Below, one piece after another: positions 23,181-36,601 of a DNA stretch of 64,000 bases. Source of the DNA: Abelmoschus esculentus. Taxonomy: Eukaryota > Streptophyta > Magnoliopsida > Malvales > Malvaceae. The notes under the pieces were generated by a model. It saw only the letters and a program-made list of their open reading frames with translations. It was not told where the DNA came from and did no database searches. Location: the NCBI GenBank assembly GCA_035048815.1, contig JAUCBN010000029.1, forward strand, positions 15,988,501-16,052,500, in the 5' to 3' direction. How positions within the stretch are numbered: position 1 is the first letter of the stretch; the number at the start of each line of letters is the position of its first letter. Position numbers and translations under genes: made by a program.

Positions 23181-24039
23181 AGAAATTTCTGAAAAATAGG
23201 AATATATGTTTTTATTCTCTTGTACAAAAGTTTTGGGTATACAAAGTTGTTATTTGTATTATTTCTTTTTATGTTGTTTAGATGAAATAAAATTTTAATT
23301 ATCCAAAAAAACACAACCTAATATTTGTTCTTGATTTTTTATAATACACTTTTGGGTTCATAAATAAAAGTTGATATTTTAATAGCTTCATGATTTTTGT
23401 AAATTTACATGGATCGTCCTTGTATCATATGTTTTTTTAATTTAACTCCTTCAGTATAATTATTTAGTCTTATAATCTATCTATTTTAAGGGTGTTCATT
23501 ACTCAATTAAAATAAAAATTAACTGATCAATCAAAACTTATTTTAATTAATAAGTCAATTAATTTATATATTAAATATTAGAAGAGTAAACTCGTAAAAA
23601 ATATATTATAGGGACCTTCTAGAAAATTAGACCTTTGAGGGAGGAGGTTTTGGTATTTTCGTGCAGATAGACCAGGCTGATTGCTGAGTAGCGGTCAGAA
23701 AATTATGACTCCGTTGTACCCTCGGACTCCTTTACTTCTTTAAGGCTTCAACTTGGTTCTAGCATAATTAGTAATTGCCACTGAGAAATTATTTTACGAG
23801 TGTTTTTTGTTATGTTATTTATGATATTAATTAATTTAATATATTTATTTAATTAATTTTTTATTTTAATTTTTATTAAATGAATTTTATTTATTTTAAA
23901 TTAAGTTTAAAATTATACTTAACTTTTTATATATAGGAATTTTATTTGAGGTTGTGAATTTTTTTTGTTTTTTTTGATAATAAACAATAATTTATTTAAA
24001 AATAAATAAATTTTACCAAATAAAGATTTACTTAATATG

Positions 24040-24240
24040 ATATTTTAAAAAAAATCATATCATGAGTTCTTTCCATCAATTAAATATATTTATTTTATTA
24101 AAATTTTTCACATCATAATTTTTATCAATTGATTTTTAAACTTAACTTACAATAAATATTAGTGAAGATTCTTTTAATAAAAAATAATGTAAAAAATAAT
24201 GAAATGAATACATTTAATTGACTGGTAACATAGATAGCGT
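24040..24240. mobile_element. Diverged MITE, possible member of the central-palindrome family
   Basis: TCAATTAAATATATTTATTTTATT on the left pairs loosely with GAAATGAATACATTTAATTGA on the right. In between lies TTAGTGAAGATTC, like the core of the elements at 16.1, 33.7 and 37.4 kb. The ends are not sharp. Confidence 0.4.
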
Positions 24241-24256
24241 GTAACAATTCATAATA

Positions 24257-24514
24257 CTCTCTCCGTCCCATAAATAATGTCTCTTATTAACTTTTTGAAA
24301 GTCAATTTTTTAAAATTTTGACTATAACTATATTAAATAGTTTAAATAGTTAAATTTTATAAAATATATATTTGAAATCTACTTAATTAGATGTTTTAAA
24401 ATATATTTTTTTTATATTTTTATCAATAATAAATTTTAAATAATTAATAGTCAGAATTCAAAAGGTTTGACCCCAAAAAATTAATAAAAGACACTATTTT
24501 TAAGATAGATGGAA
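24257..24514. mobile_element. Stowaway-like (Tc1/mariner) MITE
   Basis: The left end CTCTCTCCGTCCCATAAATA followed by ATGTCTCTTATTAA is the classic plant Stowaway terminus. The right end, reverse-complemented, gives a similar CCATCTATCTTAAAAATAGT followed by GTCTTTTATTAA. TA dinucleotides lie at both borders. The arms are diverged, so the copy is old. Confidence 0.7.
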
Positions 24515-24519
24515 TATAT

Positions 24520-25327
24520 TTTTTAATATTTTAAAAAATAAAATACTTAATATTATATTTTATAAAAATATTTTTTTAAAAAAATCACATTTATAGAATT
24601 TTCCTTAATATAATATAACTTTGAATTAATTTTGTTCCGCGGTACCCTTTTCTCTGTGGCCTCTCATTTCTGTATTTTTTTTCTCATTTTTCACGTGGTT
24701 GGCGGTACCCTTTGAATTAATATAACTTTCCTCTCCTTTCTTTTATGTCCCTTTCTTGTTATTTAATTTAAATAAAGTGGTTTTTTCTTGGCAAAGCTAT
24801 GAAAAAAGCTTTGCTATTTATTTATTTAATGATAAATTACACCATGTGACGTCGAATTATAGGGGTCGATTTATTTTTGTATTTTTTAAATTTTATTATT
24901 CTAATTTTAATATATAATTTTTAATTTATTTATATTACTTTGTCATAATTTTTTTTAATGAGGTAACATAATTGACGATGAAAAACTAAAATTTAATATT
25001 AAATTTAAATTAATTAAAAACTCAATAATAAAAATAAGACAGCACGTATTATTTAATTATCATCTTTTGCTACTTCATTCAATTTTTCTCCTCCTATATC
25101 TAAGTACCAAGACATAATTGAAATGACAACAATACCCATACACAAATATTCTTATCCCATCCAAACCAAACGAACTACCTTTTGGTTTATCAGAAGCAGC
25201 TGTCCTTCTTTGTCAATCCACGAAATATATCTGCCAATTTCCTCTGCTCATTTTCCCTATTACCAAACAAAGAGTTTTCTCACATAAAGTAGAAAAAAGA
25301 GGATTCTTTGACGGAGAGAAGGATTGG
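24520..25327. other. Spacer and promoter of the J-like gene
   Basis: AT-rich to about 25060, with a GGTACCC word repeated at 24651 and 24704. Bases 25060-25327 are less AT-rich and probably include the promoter and 5' UTR of the gene starting at 25333. Confidence 0.45.
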
Positions 25328-25333
25328 ATGTAA
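25328..25333 (+). promoter_or_regulatory. Start-stop upstream ORF overlapping the J-like start
   Basis: ATGTAATGG contains ATG-TAA (25328-25333), whose last A is the first base of the main ATG (25333-25335). A minimal upstream ORF ending on the start codon can lower or reinitiate translation. Whether ribosomes use it is unknown. Confidence 0.5.
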
Positions 25334-27111
25334 TGGACGGTAACACTACGGAGGCTGAACGGTGGCTGTCCATAGCTGAGAAGCTCTTGGCGACACGTGA
25401 TTTGCACGGGACACGAACCTTCGCGATACGAGCACGTGAATCGGCCCCTATCCTTGCCGACCAAATTCTTGCGGTGACAGACACTCTCTTGACTGCGCAA
25501 TCAAATCCTCAAGATTGGTACGGGATCCTCCAACTCGTTCCGTTAACTCAGTCCATGGAAGTCGTGGCGAGTCAGTATTGGAAACTCGCCCTTCTTTTGA
25601 ATCCCGGGAGGAACAGGCTTTCTTTCGCAGATCAGGCGTTTCGATTCGTCTCTGAAGCTTGGAATGTGTTGTCGAACCCTTCTAAGAAGGCCATTTATGA
25701 TAATGAGTTGAGGTTCCTTCAGTTTGGTCAGGTGAATCAACTCGGTCAACAACAACCACAGCTTCAGCAACAGCCGCAAACGCAGACGCTGTTCATGCAA
25801 TCGCAGACGCCTCCTGCGCCGAAGGATACTCAAACGCTGTTTATGCAAACTCCGCAAGAAGAAACGCCGACGCAAGTTACTCAACCGCTATTCACGAGAG
25901 GAAGCCCTAGAAATACTGATAGAGATGGGAATGCTGCTTTAGAAGGAGGGCAATTGGGTCTAAATAACAAGCCGCAGGAGCAGAATCGGCCGGCTGAGCC
26001 GATATGGACGAGGCAGGTGAATCAGATTGGTTTAGCTGGGACGAGTCAGGTTAATCGGTCCGGATCAGTCGGTTCCAGCCAGATTAGTCAGCTCGAGCCT
26101 ACACAGACAAGTCAGGTTAATCGACCTGAGCCTATTCATATGACCCAGATTAATCAAACAGGAACCGATAGCTCGAGTCAGTTTAATTGGGCTGAGCCAA
26201 CTTGGACGGGTCAAATTAACCAGACAACAACTCCTCATCCTAGAGAGAATAGTCAGACACAACCACCTAGTCTGACTCAGCCTAGAGAAGCTACTGAGTC
26301 AGAGGGGGCGACTTTCTGGACAGCATGTCCTTACTGTTACGTTCTCTATGAGTACCCAAGGTTGTATGAGGATTGTACATTGAGGTGTCAGACTAAGAAC
26401 TGCAGGAAAGCTTTTCATGGGGTTGTGATACCGTCACCTCCAGTAAATGGAAAGGACATACGTTTCAGTTGCTGGGGATTTTTCCCATTAGGATTCTCGA
26501 GGGACGGTAATTTTCCCAGTTGGTCACCTATTTCGACCATGTATGCTTTCCCAAATAACCAGAATGCTGGAAAACAAAATACTGCCAAGAAGTCTGCTCC
26601 AAGAGTGTATTATGATGATGTATATGAAGATGTTTCTGACTCGATTGGGACTTCTGATGATGACGACGAAGATTGGCGGAATGAGAAGAGGAAGAAGGCG
26701 AAGAATGCCAAAGGAAAAGGGTCTTTGGGTAGAAATGCTAAGAAACCACAAAGTGAGAGAGTGAATAAAGCGACTAATGAGAAAGCTAATGTTGATCATA
26801 GTGGGAATTTGAGCGGTGTGTCTGCAGTGCCTGATGGTGTGCCGACTGCTGAATCTAGTAGAAGGGGGATTGTTAATAGTGGGAGGAAGCAGATGGGAAG
26901 GGGAGCAAAGAATTTGGGGAAGTTGGATTTGAATGTGGAGTTTAGTAATGAAGTGGAAGAGACGGTGCCAAGGAGAAATGAGGGGAATCACGCTGGCTAT
27001 GGGGAGGAGGATAACATTGAAGGGAATGGGTTCTTTGAGGGTCTTGATGAGTTTTTGAATAGCTTGCCTATACTTTCGGCTGTTGGGGATGATAAAATTA
27101 AGGCTACTTAG
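25333..27111 (+). CDS. J-like domain protein without HPD, zinc-ribbon and Q-rich
   Basis: A single exon encodes 592 residues. The N-terminal 60 residues (ERWLSIAEKLLATRDLHGTR) match the helical leader of the plant DnaJ family whose members carry a central zinc-binding region. Residues about 61-125 form a J-like domain (DWYGILQL to KKAIYDNELRF), but the HPD tripeptide needed to stimulate Hsp70 is replaced within LLLNPGRN, so co-chaperone function is doubtful. Residues about 136-185 are Gln-rich. Residues 217-305 hold degenerate TSQVN-type repeats of about 13-15 residues. A Cys-rich zinc-ribbon-like module (CPYC, then CTLRCQTKNC) spans about 327-365. The C-terminus is basic then acidic, with LDLNVEF, which resembles an EAR-type motif. 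Nuclear location is inferred. The in-frame TTG upstream is not used as the start. Confidence 0.88.
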   Translation: MDGNTTEAERWLSIAEKLLATRDLHGTRTFAIRARESAPILADQILAVTDTLLTAQSNPQDWYGILQLVPLTQSMEVVASQYWKLALLLNPGRNRLSFADQAFRFVSEAWNVLSNPSKKAIYDNELRFLQFGQVNQLGQQQPQLQQQPQTQTLFMQSQTPPAPKDTQTLFMQTPQEETPTQVTQPLFTRGSPRNTDRDGNAALEGGQLGLNNKPQEQNRPAEPIWTRQVNQIGLAGTSQVNRSGSVGSSQISQLEPTQTSQVNRPEPIHMTQINQTGTDSSSQFNWAEPTWTGQINQTTTPHPRENSQTQPPSLTQPREATESEGATFWTACPYCYVLYEYPRLYEDCTLRCQTKNCRKAFHGVVIPSPPVNGKDIRFSCWGFFPLGFSRDGNFPSWSPISTMYAFPNNQNAGKQNTAKKSAPRVYYDDVYEDVSDSIGTSDDDDEDWRNEKRKKAKNAKGKGSLGRNAKKPQSERVNKATNEKANVDHSGNLSGVSAVPDGVPTAESSRRGIVNSGRKQMGRGAKNLGKLDLNVEFSNEVEETVPRRNEGNHAGYGEEDNIEGNGFFEGLDEFLNSLPILSAVGDDKIKAT

Positions 27112-29735
27112 TGAAGTAAGATCCTTGTTTTTTTGTTTCTTGCGATGGTTGTAGTTGTTATCAAATGCTTGTAGTATTTAATTATGTGAAGATGGTTAGA
27201 GCCTCCTTTTATAGCCTCTTTGAGGTTGGATCCGACTGTTATTCTGCAGCATCATGTTTTGTCAGTATTTTATTGTTTTGTGCTGCCTATTTACTCGGAA
27301 TTAAACTTCCTGTTTGGGAGGATAATTAGAACGTTTGGTACAAAATCATGAAAATGTGAGGGTTGAAGATGGAATTTTTTTCCATCATGAGTCATGCAGT
27401 GGCAGGAATAGGTGGTAAGTTTTCTGACTGGTCTCTTCCTCTTTTGAGTTGAAAGAGTTATTAACCTTGATAATTGCTTTCTCTCCTCTTCCCATTAAAA
27501 GGAAGAGTGAAAAGACTGAAGCTTAGATATAAGGAAGTTGGAAATATGCTTTGAAAAAAAAAAAAACAGTTGAATTGAGCTATTTAAGTTTGTTACTGTT
27601 GCTTTTGAGAAGATTTTAATTTCCAGGATTAAGATTCAAAGATTATGGAGCCTCTATGAATTTAGATACCAATGCTTTTGTGTTTGAAAATCTGCTTCCT
27701 TTGTTCTAAGAGTGAGTTTCAAAGGTTATAGAGCCTCTATGGTTTTAGTGACCTATACTCTATATTTGCTCCATATATAAGTCCTAAACACATGATTTAT
27801 TGAGTCACCATCGCCTTAACATACGCCCTTTAACTTCAAATGGAGGAATCCCAATTGATGTGTCAGACTGTTTTGAAGTACACAATTTCATCTTCTAGTT
27901 GCAGATGCTAATCATCTAGCCATTAGCTTCTTATACCATTTGTGAGAGACATTTCATCTTATTAGCTCAAAATCCCTGTACCAACATTGTGCTAAATCTC
28001 CTGAAGTCTATTCTTCAGAATATCCTTTGTACTTGGCTTGATAAACTACTTGCCCTTATGCAGAAACTTAAAATCTGTTTTTCTCTTTGTTTTTATGTCT
28101 TGATAGCTGGGAACTGCTTTAGTATAAAACATTTTAATTAAATATCAGCATTTCTGTCACCATTCACCAAGCAAGTGCAGCTTTTTGATAATTGGTTTAC
28201 TGTGCTCTTTTTCGGTTTCATTGTCTTTTAACACACATCGTTTTTTTTAAATTGCATTAGCTAACTTGTTGATCAGATGTTAAAAGAGCCCAGCAAATCT
28301 TTCATTCTAATAATTAGTTGTAGTTTGTAGCAATACAAATGGCTGCTGATCTTAAATGTCTTTGTTCTGTGTGCTGTAAGTTTATGGGTTTCTTTTCTTT
28401 GTGGTTGTACTGATAATACTTCAACAACTTTCTATTTTTCTTAAAATTTAATTTAGTGAACAAGATATGTTGTAACAAGAAGTGTTTTGCTGGTTGGATA
28501 ACTTTTGATTGGAACCTGTTTTTGTACACTGTATGACGTTTTGGCTTGTTGTGATCGACTCTTGAGGGTGTTGTATGATGCTGGCATGGGAAGACATGGC
28601 ATGTAATCTAATTGTGAAGTGAACTACGCTTTGCCTGTCCAAAACTGGAGTCTGCCTCTAGTTCTTTGTAGTGGTGAAATGTTACTGAGTTTTAGATGCT
28701 GCGAAGGTGTCCCAAAGCAGTATCGATTGTGAATTGCAGATCACTCGGGATGCGAGGTAGCAGTTTTCTTTTCTGTCTACCAAACAATGAAGGGTGTAAC
28801 AACTTATTGCTGTCTTTGCCAAGAGCAAAAAGGTACGTTATCCATGAACTTGATAAAAGAATGTATCTCCTATCAATTTTTTTACTAGCATCTCCCATCC
28901 ATTTAGACGTGTACCATGAATATTTTGTTAATCTTAGGCGTGGGGGTCGTAAGTAATATGATTCTTTTGTATTGAAGTGGTAGTGAGCCACAGAGTTGAT
29001 CTGGTAATTGTGAACTTGCGGATGGTCACAATGCCAGCATTGCCAAATGTGTGGTAATGTCTCTGATGCAATTTCTTTTGAGATGTCCTCTTAAGCTTAG
29101 CATTTATAATGAGTTTGAAATGCTTTGCTCCGTTCGTCATCTTCTGCACACACACATTACTTATTGTTGACAGCCTCTGTATTCCATGTTTAATAGAAAT
29201 TAAGTGAAAACATGTTACTGTGAATCTCATTTTGGATCCCTTAAGATGTTTCATGTCCAAGCAATGCTTCATAAAGAAGAGTTTTGCATTTGAAATCCCT
29301 TTGACGCAGGTTTTAAGATCTTCAAGGTGATGCTAATATTCTGCCCTTGAGTCAGATAAGGATGTGTCGTGTTTTCTTCCCCGAGTTTCGTCATTTGCTT
29401 GATTCTCTTCTCTGATAATTGGCCATGCATGTGTTTGATTTCTCTGTCGGGGCGTCGACTTTTCCGTGTTTGGGTGGCAAAGAAGATAATAATTAACTTA
29501 TATAGAGCCACAATGCCGATAGTCAGTTGAACTAACAAGAGCACCCTTTCCACCCATGCACCCTTAGGCCTTTCCCGTTACATATAAACTATGCATACCA
29601 AAATTCTTCATTTCATCCAACTCCAAACTACTTTCGGTACACACTGCCCCCCTAAACTCATCCAACCAACACCATAGAATCAATTTTCTGACTTCGAAAA
29701 ATGTGGGACAAATGTTGGGGAGAGCCAATTTAATA
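27112..29735. other. Long spacer after the J-like gene
   Basis: Bases 27112-27300 are probably 3' UTR. The remainder has ordinary composition with only short open frames on both strands, none with recognisable domains or splice structure. A non-coding transcript is possible but nothing in the sequence supports one specifically. Confidence 0.45.
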
Positions 29736-29826
29736 TAATAGCAAAGGGCGTCACTTTATTCCCGTTTAGTATGAAATCTTAAGTTCGATCTTGGGTAACC
29801 CCTCCCCTCCCATGACGAAAAAAAAA
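29736..29826 (+). other. Possible SINE-like fragment
   Basis: A box A-like TAGCAAAGGG (29739) and a box B-like AGTTCGATCTTGG (29782) are spaced about 40 bp apart and followed by a short A-run (29818-29826). This is the layout of a tRNA-derived SINE head plus tail. It is short and no target duplication is clear. Confidence 0.3.
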
Positions 29827-30037
29827 GTGGAAGATCAGATGGTACTAGTTCATTTGAGTCGGTCCATAATTGATAATGTGTGAGATTACTTAGGTGACCT
29901 GTTAGCTACGTATACCAACCACATTTGATAATATGAATTAGGTTTAGGAGTTAAGCTAACAAGTCCTAAGAAATGGGGTTTCAGCATTTTCCCCAACCAT
30001 ATAACCAAACCAGACAGATCAAGGCATATGCACTCAA

Positions 30038-30050
30038 GCTATATATATCC
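30038..30050 (+). promoter_or_regulatory. TATA box of the proline-rich protein gene
   Basis: GCTATATATATCCCC lies about 85 bp before the ATG at 30128, preceded by AT-poor sequence. Confidence 0.6.
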
Positions 30051-30127
30051 CCCACCAAACCTTGTTTTCCACACTCCAAAACAAAACCACATTTCTCTTC
30101 TGTTTCAAGAGGACCATCAGCCAAACA

Positions 30128-30592
30128 ATGAGTTACTTCAATCATTTCTTCTTTACCTTTTTTCTGGTTTTGTCAATTGCAAGCATTGATGTTGGCCTAG
30201 CAGCTCGTCACCTGCTGCAACTGCCAACTTTGCCTCCAATGCCAAAGGCAGGGGCGCTTCCTCCAATTCCAAGCATGCCTAGTTTTCCCACTTTGCCTAA
30301 TGTGCCAAGGGCCACACTGCCTTCTCTACCAAGCATGCCTAGTTTTCCCACTTTGCCTAATGTGCCAAGGGCCACACTGCCTCCTCTACCAAGCATGCCT
30401 AGTTTTCCCACTTTGCCTAATGTGCCAGCGGCCACACTGCCTCCTCGACCAAGCATGCCTAGTTTTCCCATTTTGCCTAATGTGCCAGCGGCCACACTGC
30501 CCCCTCTACCAAGCATGCCTAGTTTGCCGACGGTGCCGACCACAGTTCCCTCTATTCCTTTCCTTTCTCCACCACCTGCTCCTAGTCCTTGA
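30128..30592 (+). CDS. Secreted proline-rich repeat protein (PELPK/periaxin-like)
   Basis: A single exon encodes 154 residues. A hydrophobic signal peptide spans residues 1 to about 25 (FFTFFLVLSIASIDVGLAA), followed by the mature start RHLLQ, often seen in small plant cell-wall proteins. The rest is built of an exact 20-residue module resembling LPSMPSFPTLPNVPRATLPP, repeated about four times with small changes (R to A, T to I), then a PSIPFLSPPPAPSP tail. There is no Cys and almost no charge after the signal. A structural or cell-wall role is inferred. The ATG at 30128 gives the signal peptide; the upstream TTG frame extension is not expected to be used. Confidence 0.85.
   Translation: MSYFNHFFFTFFLVLSIASIDVGLAARHLLQLPTLPPMPKAGALPPIPSMPSFPTLPNVPRATLPSLPSMPSFPTLPNVPRATLPPLPSMPSFPTLPNVPAATLPPRPSMPSFPILPNVPAATLPPLPSMPSLPTVPTTVPSIPFLSPPPAPSP
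30247..30520 (+). repeat. 60-bp tandem repeat inside the proline-rich gene
   Basis: About 4.5 head-to-tail copies with period exactly 60 bp. The core CCAAGCATGCCTAGTTTTCC recurs at 30268, 30328, 30388, 30448 and (changed) 30508. Because the period is a multiple of three, copy-number change would keep the frame. Confidence 0.95.
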
Positions 30593-31521
30593 AAATCCCA
30601 TCTCTTTTCTGTCTTTTGATCTGCTGTATGCTGATTTTGGTTTTAAATGGCTTGTACTCGTAGCTTAGAGCTACTTATTTGTGTGCTTTCGTCTATCTGT
30701 TGATTTTGAGATTGGTTCTTTATCACCACATATTTGGGATTTGTTCTTTTAGGTCAAATTATTTTTGTGCTTTCTTCTGTCTTGTACTCGTGCATACATA
30801 CCTATTTTTGTGATTTTATCACCACAAAATAATAAAATTCAGTTTTTTTCTTCTTTTTCGCACTCAAACTCAAAAAAAATCAACTTATTAACTTGATTTG
30901 AATAACTATTTTTTTTAAATATAGATATCATATCGACATGTAGCCTTCTATTTTTGGGGCACACTCTCGGTTCCTTGTGTCGACATGTATTTTGCTGTGT
31001 CGATATCATATCAATGTTCGACACGTGAACATTCTCGTGAATGTTGAGGGACCAAAACCATAATTTAACCTAAAGTCTATTGTCTACCAATTTATTTCTT
31101 GAGAAGATCGTAAAAGCTTAATAAGGCAGCAAGGAAAAAGGTAATATCTGTAGTTACAAGCATATAATACAATGCACAATGCAACATAACAACAAAGTTA
31201 TATAAATATATTAATCTGATAATCCCAAGAAAACATCTTCCAAACATTAAAGCTTAGAAAATATCTCAATCATCAGCTACCTTATTGTCAAGAAAACAAT
31301 TACGAAAGAGTGCACACACCCTGCCTCATTGCAACTAGAAAGCTTCAACCGTAAAAAGAATATAACCGGCGAAATACTAGGACACACCTTTAGCAGTACC
31401 TCAATGGTTCATAAACCGAGGCATCACCTCCTCAGAACAAGTAACCGAAGGGAATTGCGCAATTACTCCACACAAAAATAACCAGAGAAATAAAATACTA
31501 CCATCAACGACGGCGACTTCA
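30593..31521. other. Spacer between proline-rich gene and 14-3-3 gene
   Basis: The first 200 bp are likely 3' UTR. A region at 30930-31025 has repeated TCGACATGTA/TCGATATCATATC words in partly inverted order. Bases 31120-31521 are probably the 14-3-3 3' UTR. No gene is seen. Confidence 0.45.
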
Positions 31522-33179
31522 CTATTGTTTCTCATCCTCGTGTTTGGGAGCTTCTTTGATCTCATCTGTTGCATCGTCCTAAATGGATGAAAACAAATAA
31601 TGGTTAAGACAAAAAAAAAAGTATAAAAAGGCATGTATGTAGAAGTCGAAAAGGCAAATACGTGATTTGGGTCTATGTTCTAACCTGCATATCTGAGGTC
31701 CACAAGGTGAGGTTGTCACGAAGAAGTTGCATTATCAAAGTGCTGTCCTTGTATGAATCTTCTCCGAGAGTATCCAGCTCCGAGATGGCTTCATCAAAAG
31801 CCTGAGGAAAGAAACAAACAATGAAACTCTGAATGAACACAATGTTTTAGATGGATAAGATTATTGAGACTAAAGTGAAATTCTGAATCTCAGTATTCTA
31901 CCTGTTTTGCAAGACTGCAAGCACGATCAGGAGAATTCAAGATCTCATAGTAGAAAACGGAAAAGTTCAGAGCCAAGCCTAAACGAATTGGGTGAGTTGG
32001 GGCTAGCTCAGAATTTGAAATGTCCTGAAAAGAAAACAGTACGAAAGATATGCATATAACTTCAATCAAGGGAAAAAAAAACATGTCATACAGTAAACTC
32101 AAAATAACAAGGTAAATATCTTGCAATTTAAACATAAAACATGCACGCACACGTATATATAGAATCAGATCCACCATTTCAAGACTTCAGATGATAACAA
32201 TAGCAGTAATAAACCCATACATAAATGGGAATTGTATCAATGTATCAAACCATCTAAATTTGAATATAAGTTGCCAAAGAGAGAAGCATCTGTGGTTCGG
32301 AATTCGGATGTAAAAAACAGTTTATCTTGGGCTCAACAAGATATTCAGCTATGCACATCTAAATCATTCAACATAAGCAAGAAACAAGGCAACAGATGAT
32401 TCAAATCAAAGTTCCTTAACGAAATTAGGATATATTGTTGAAACTATTTTACTAGTAAATTGTCTTCAATTTTATCTTGCAATTTGATTTAATGTCTTCT
32501 AACGCTAGTTATGCTTCCCAATCAGGTCAAGCAATTTAGAGCAGATCCCGTAGCGCTAAGAAATAAACGCCACATCAAAGTCATAACTGCAAATGTAGAT
32601 CAATAAACTAGATTCACCTAAATCGAACTATGCAGAAATCAAGCAACAACCCGATGCACGGATAAAAAATGAAATTACAAAAATTACACAAACCTGAGCA
32701 TTTTTATATGCGGTGAGCGTGTTTTCGGCAGCGGCTTTCCTTTCGTCGCCAGTCTTGAACTCAGCCAAGTACCGATGGTAATCTCCCTTCATTTTCAGGT
32801 AAAAGACCTTGGAATCCCCGTTCTTGGCTGCCGCAACAAGCTTCTCGTCGAGGAGCTTCAAAATTCCTGCGCAAATATCGGACAATTCAGCCTCGATTTT
32901 GGCCCTGTACTCGCGGATAACGGAGACGTGGTCGGTGTTGCCACGCCCTTCCTCCTTCTGCTCGATGGAGGAAACGATCCTCCAGGAGGCGCGTCGTGCG
33001 CCGATCACGTTTTTGTAGGCGACGGAGAGAAGATTCCTTTCCTCGACGGAGAGTTCGTCGGGTTCGGGGACGGCGAAGACGACCTTTTCCATGAACTTGA
33101 CCATCTCCTCGTAGCGCTCGGCTTGCTCGGCGAGTTTCGCCAAGTAGACATTTTCCTCACGTGGGGAAGAGGTGGCCAT
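31522..33179 (-). CDS. GRF: 14-3-3 protein (general regulatory factor)
   Basis: Four minus-strand exons join in phase to 260 residues: 32694-33179, 31902-32024, 31685-31801 and 31522-31578. Signature 1 (RNLLSVAYKNVIGARRASWR) and signature 2 (YKDSTLIMQLLRDNLTLWTS) are intact. The phosphopeptide-binding residues K and R of helix 3 and the RY pair of GDYHRYLAEF are present. The protein binds phosphoserine/threonine clients as a cytosolic and nuclear dimer, in plants for example nitrate reductase, H+-ATPase and transcription factors. Four coding exons and a short acidic tail (KHEDEKQ) fit the non-epsilon group. The ATG at 33179 starts MATSSPREENVY, normal for the family. All introns are GT-AG. 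Confidence 0.97.
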
Positions 33180-33419
33180 GGAATTGGGCGCTGTTTGGAT
33201 TGAAAGAAAAAGAAACCAAGGAGGATTTTTTTTGAAGGTTGTGAGATTTGGAGAAATGCTGAAAGTAGATTTTGCCTCTGGACGTCGTTTTTATTCAATT
33301 AAAAGAGCGAAGGAGAAGGCTTTGTTTTTCTTATTTCCTCTTCTTTTTAACTTTTTATTTAAAATAGGGTTAATTTCTCCCAACATCCCAAAACAATCGT
33401 CCAATTTCTATATGGGTCC

Positions 33420-33610
33420 ATAAAATTCAAAACATTTAAATAAAACCCTCAAACTGTTGCTATTGACTATTGTACAAATTAGATCTCCGTCGGTCTATCA
33501 ATTCTTTGGCTTTAAACATCTTAGAATATAAGTTATATTATAGATCATTTTCGTTATATCATCTATGTGATATTTAGTATGGTTAAAATAATATACAATC
33601 ATAGTCAGAA
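33420..33610. other. Spacer upstream of the 14-3-3 gene
   Basis: AT-rich. Bases 33530-33580 read like a partial end of the same MITE family that follows (TTATATTATAGATCATTTTCGT), perhaps a truncated or nested copy. Confidence 0.4.
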
Positions 33611-33839
33611 AAATTATATCATGAGTCATTTTTGTCACGTCATTTATACAATCAATCAATCAAATATTTTTTATTTTATCTTTTTTATCAAGTAAATCTT
33701 CACTTGATAAAAATTATTTTAAAATTTAATTTACAGTAAATATAAGTGAATATTTACTTGATAAAAAATTAATAAAATAAATATATTTAATTAGTTTATT
33801 TTATAAATAACGTAACAAGAATGAATCATAATATAATTT
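33611..33839. mobile_element. MITE with central palindrome (family member 2)
   Basis: The left end AAATTATATCATGAGTCATT pairs with the reverse complement of the right end, AAATTATATTATGATTCATT. Matching continues with few changes for about 40 bp. Inside are ATCAAGTAAATCTTCACTTG and AGTGAATATTTACTTGAT, inverted copies of the core seen in the 16.1-kb element. Confidence 0.75.
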
Positions 33840-34355
33840 TTCTTAAGGCAGTAAATAAAAATATTATATCTACTTTCAATTCTCTCTGCTATAATTTTAG
33901 ATAAAGGGAGAAATTTCATAATTATGATCTTTTAGTTTTTCCCCGAGATATAATAGAAATTGTTTCATTTATCAAAATATTACACTTTGAGCAGTAATTT
34001 TATAAATAATTTTAAAATATTTTCACTTTTAATAGTAAAATAAATTAAATTAAATAAAAAATAAAGTTAGTACCAAAAAGTACAAACTACAAACAATGAT
34101 TTGAACAGTTAAATAAATTGTTCAAAATAAATATTTTTTAGTATCAACTTTATTTTTTTATTAATTTAATTTATTTTACTATTCATAATCATACTTTTTT
34201 AAATCATCATATTCATTATTTAAAATATAATATTTTAAAAATTAATATAAATAATGATATATTTCGGAAAAAAAATGATATCTTATATATTCCAGGGGAA
34301 AGACAATTCTGGCCTCACAAATCACAATGAGAGGTACGAGCTTAAAGACCGGAAT
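33840..34355. other. AT-rich spacer before the eS6 gene
   Basis: Bases about 34030-34180 contain inverted words (TAATAGTAAAATAAATTAAA at 34031 against TTTAATTTATTTTACTATTC at 34165), a weak foldback. No gene is visible. Confidence 0.45.
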
Positions 34356-34360
34356 AAAAC

Positions 34361-34420
34361 CGGCCCATTGAAAACGCAAGGCCCATCTAGATGAATATGA
34401 TACACCATCTAAAACCCTAA
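34361..34420 (+). promoter_or_regulatory. Site II and telo-box promoter of the eS6 gene
   Basis: Two GGCCCAT elements (34362 and 34380) are followed by a telo-box AAACCCTAA (34412-34420), about 80 bp before the start codon. Site II plus telo-box is the standard promoter signature of plant ribosomal-protein and translation genes, read by TCP-type and Myb-type factors in dividing cells. Confidence 0.85.
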
Positions 34421-34498
34421 TTTCTGCCCTCTTATCAGATCTCCACTGCTTGGCATTGCTTTCTTGTGCTCTGAGCAGACACTGAAGTTGATCCCAAA

Positions 34499-36601
<2,103 letters not shown>

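Noticed and set aside
26524..26991. 155-codon minus-strand frame opposite the J-like gene
   Set aside because: Shadow of a biased, Lys/Glu-rich coding sequence; the plus strand has the clear domains.
28696..29553. Several 85-110 codon frames between 28.7 and 29.6 kb
   Set aside because: No domain, no consistent splice structure, and similar frames on both strands.
30208..30543. Gly-rich minus-strand repeat frame opposite the proline-rich gene
   Set aside because: It is the complement of the proline-rich repeat, with no signal or start context.
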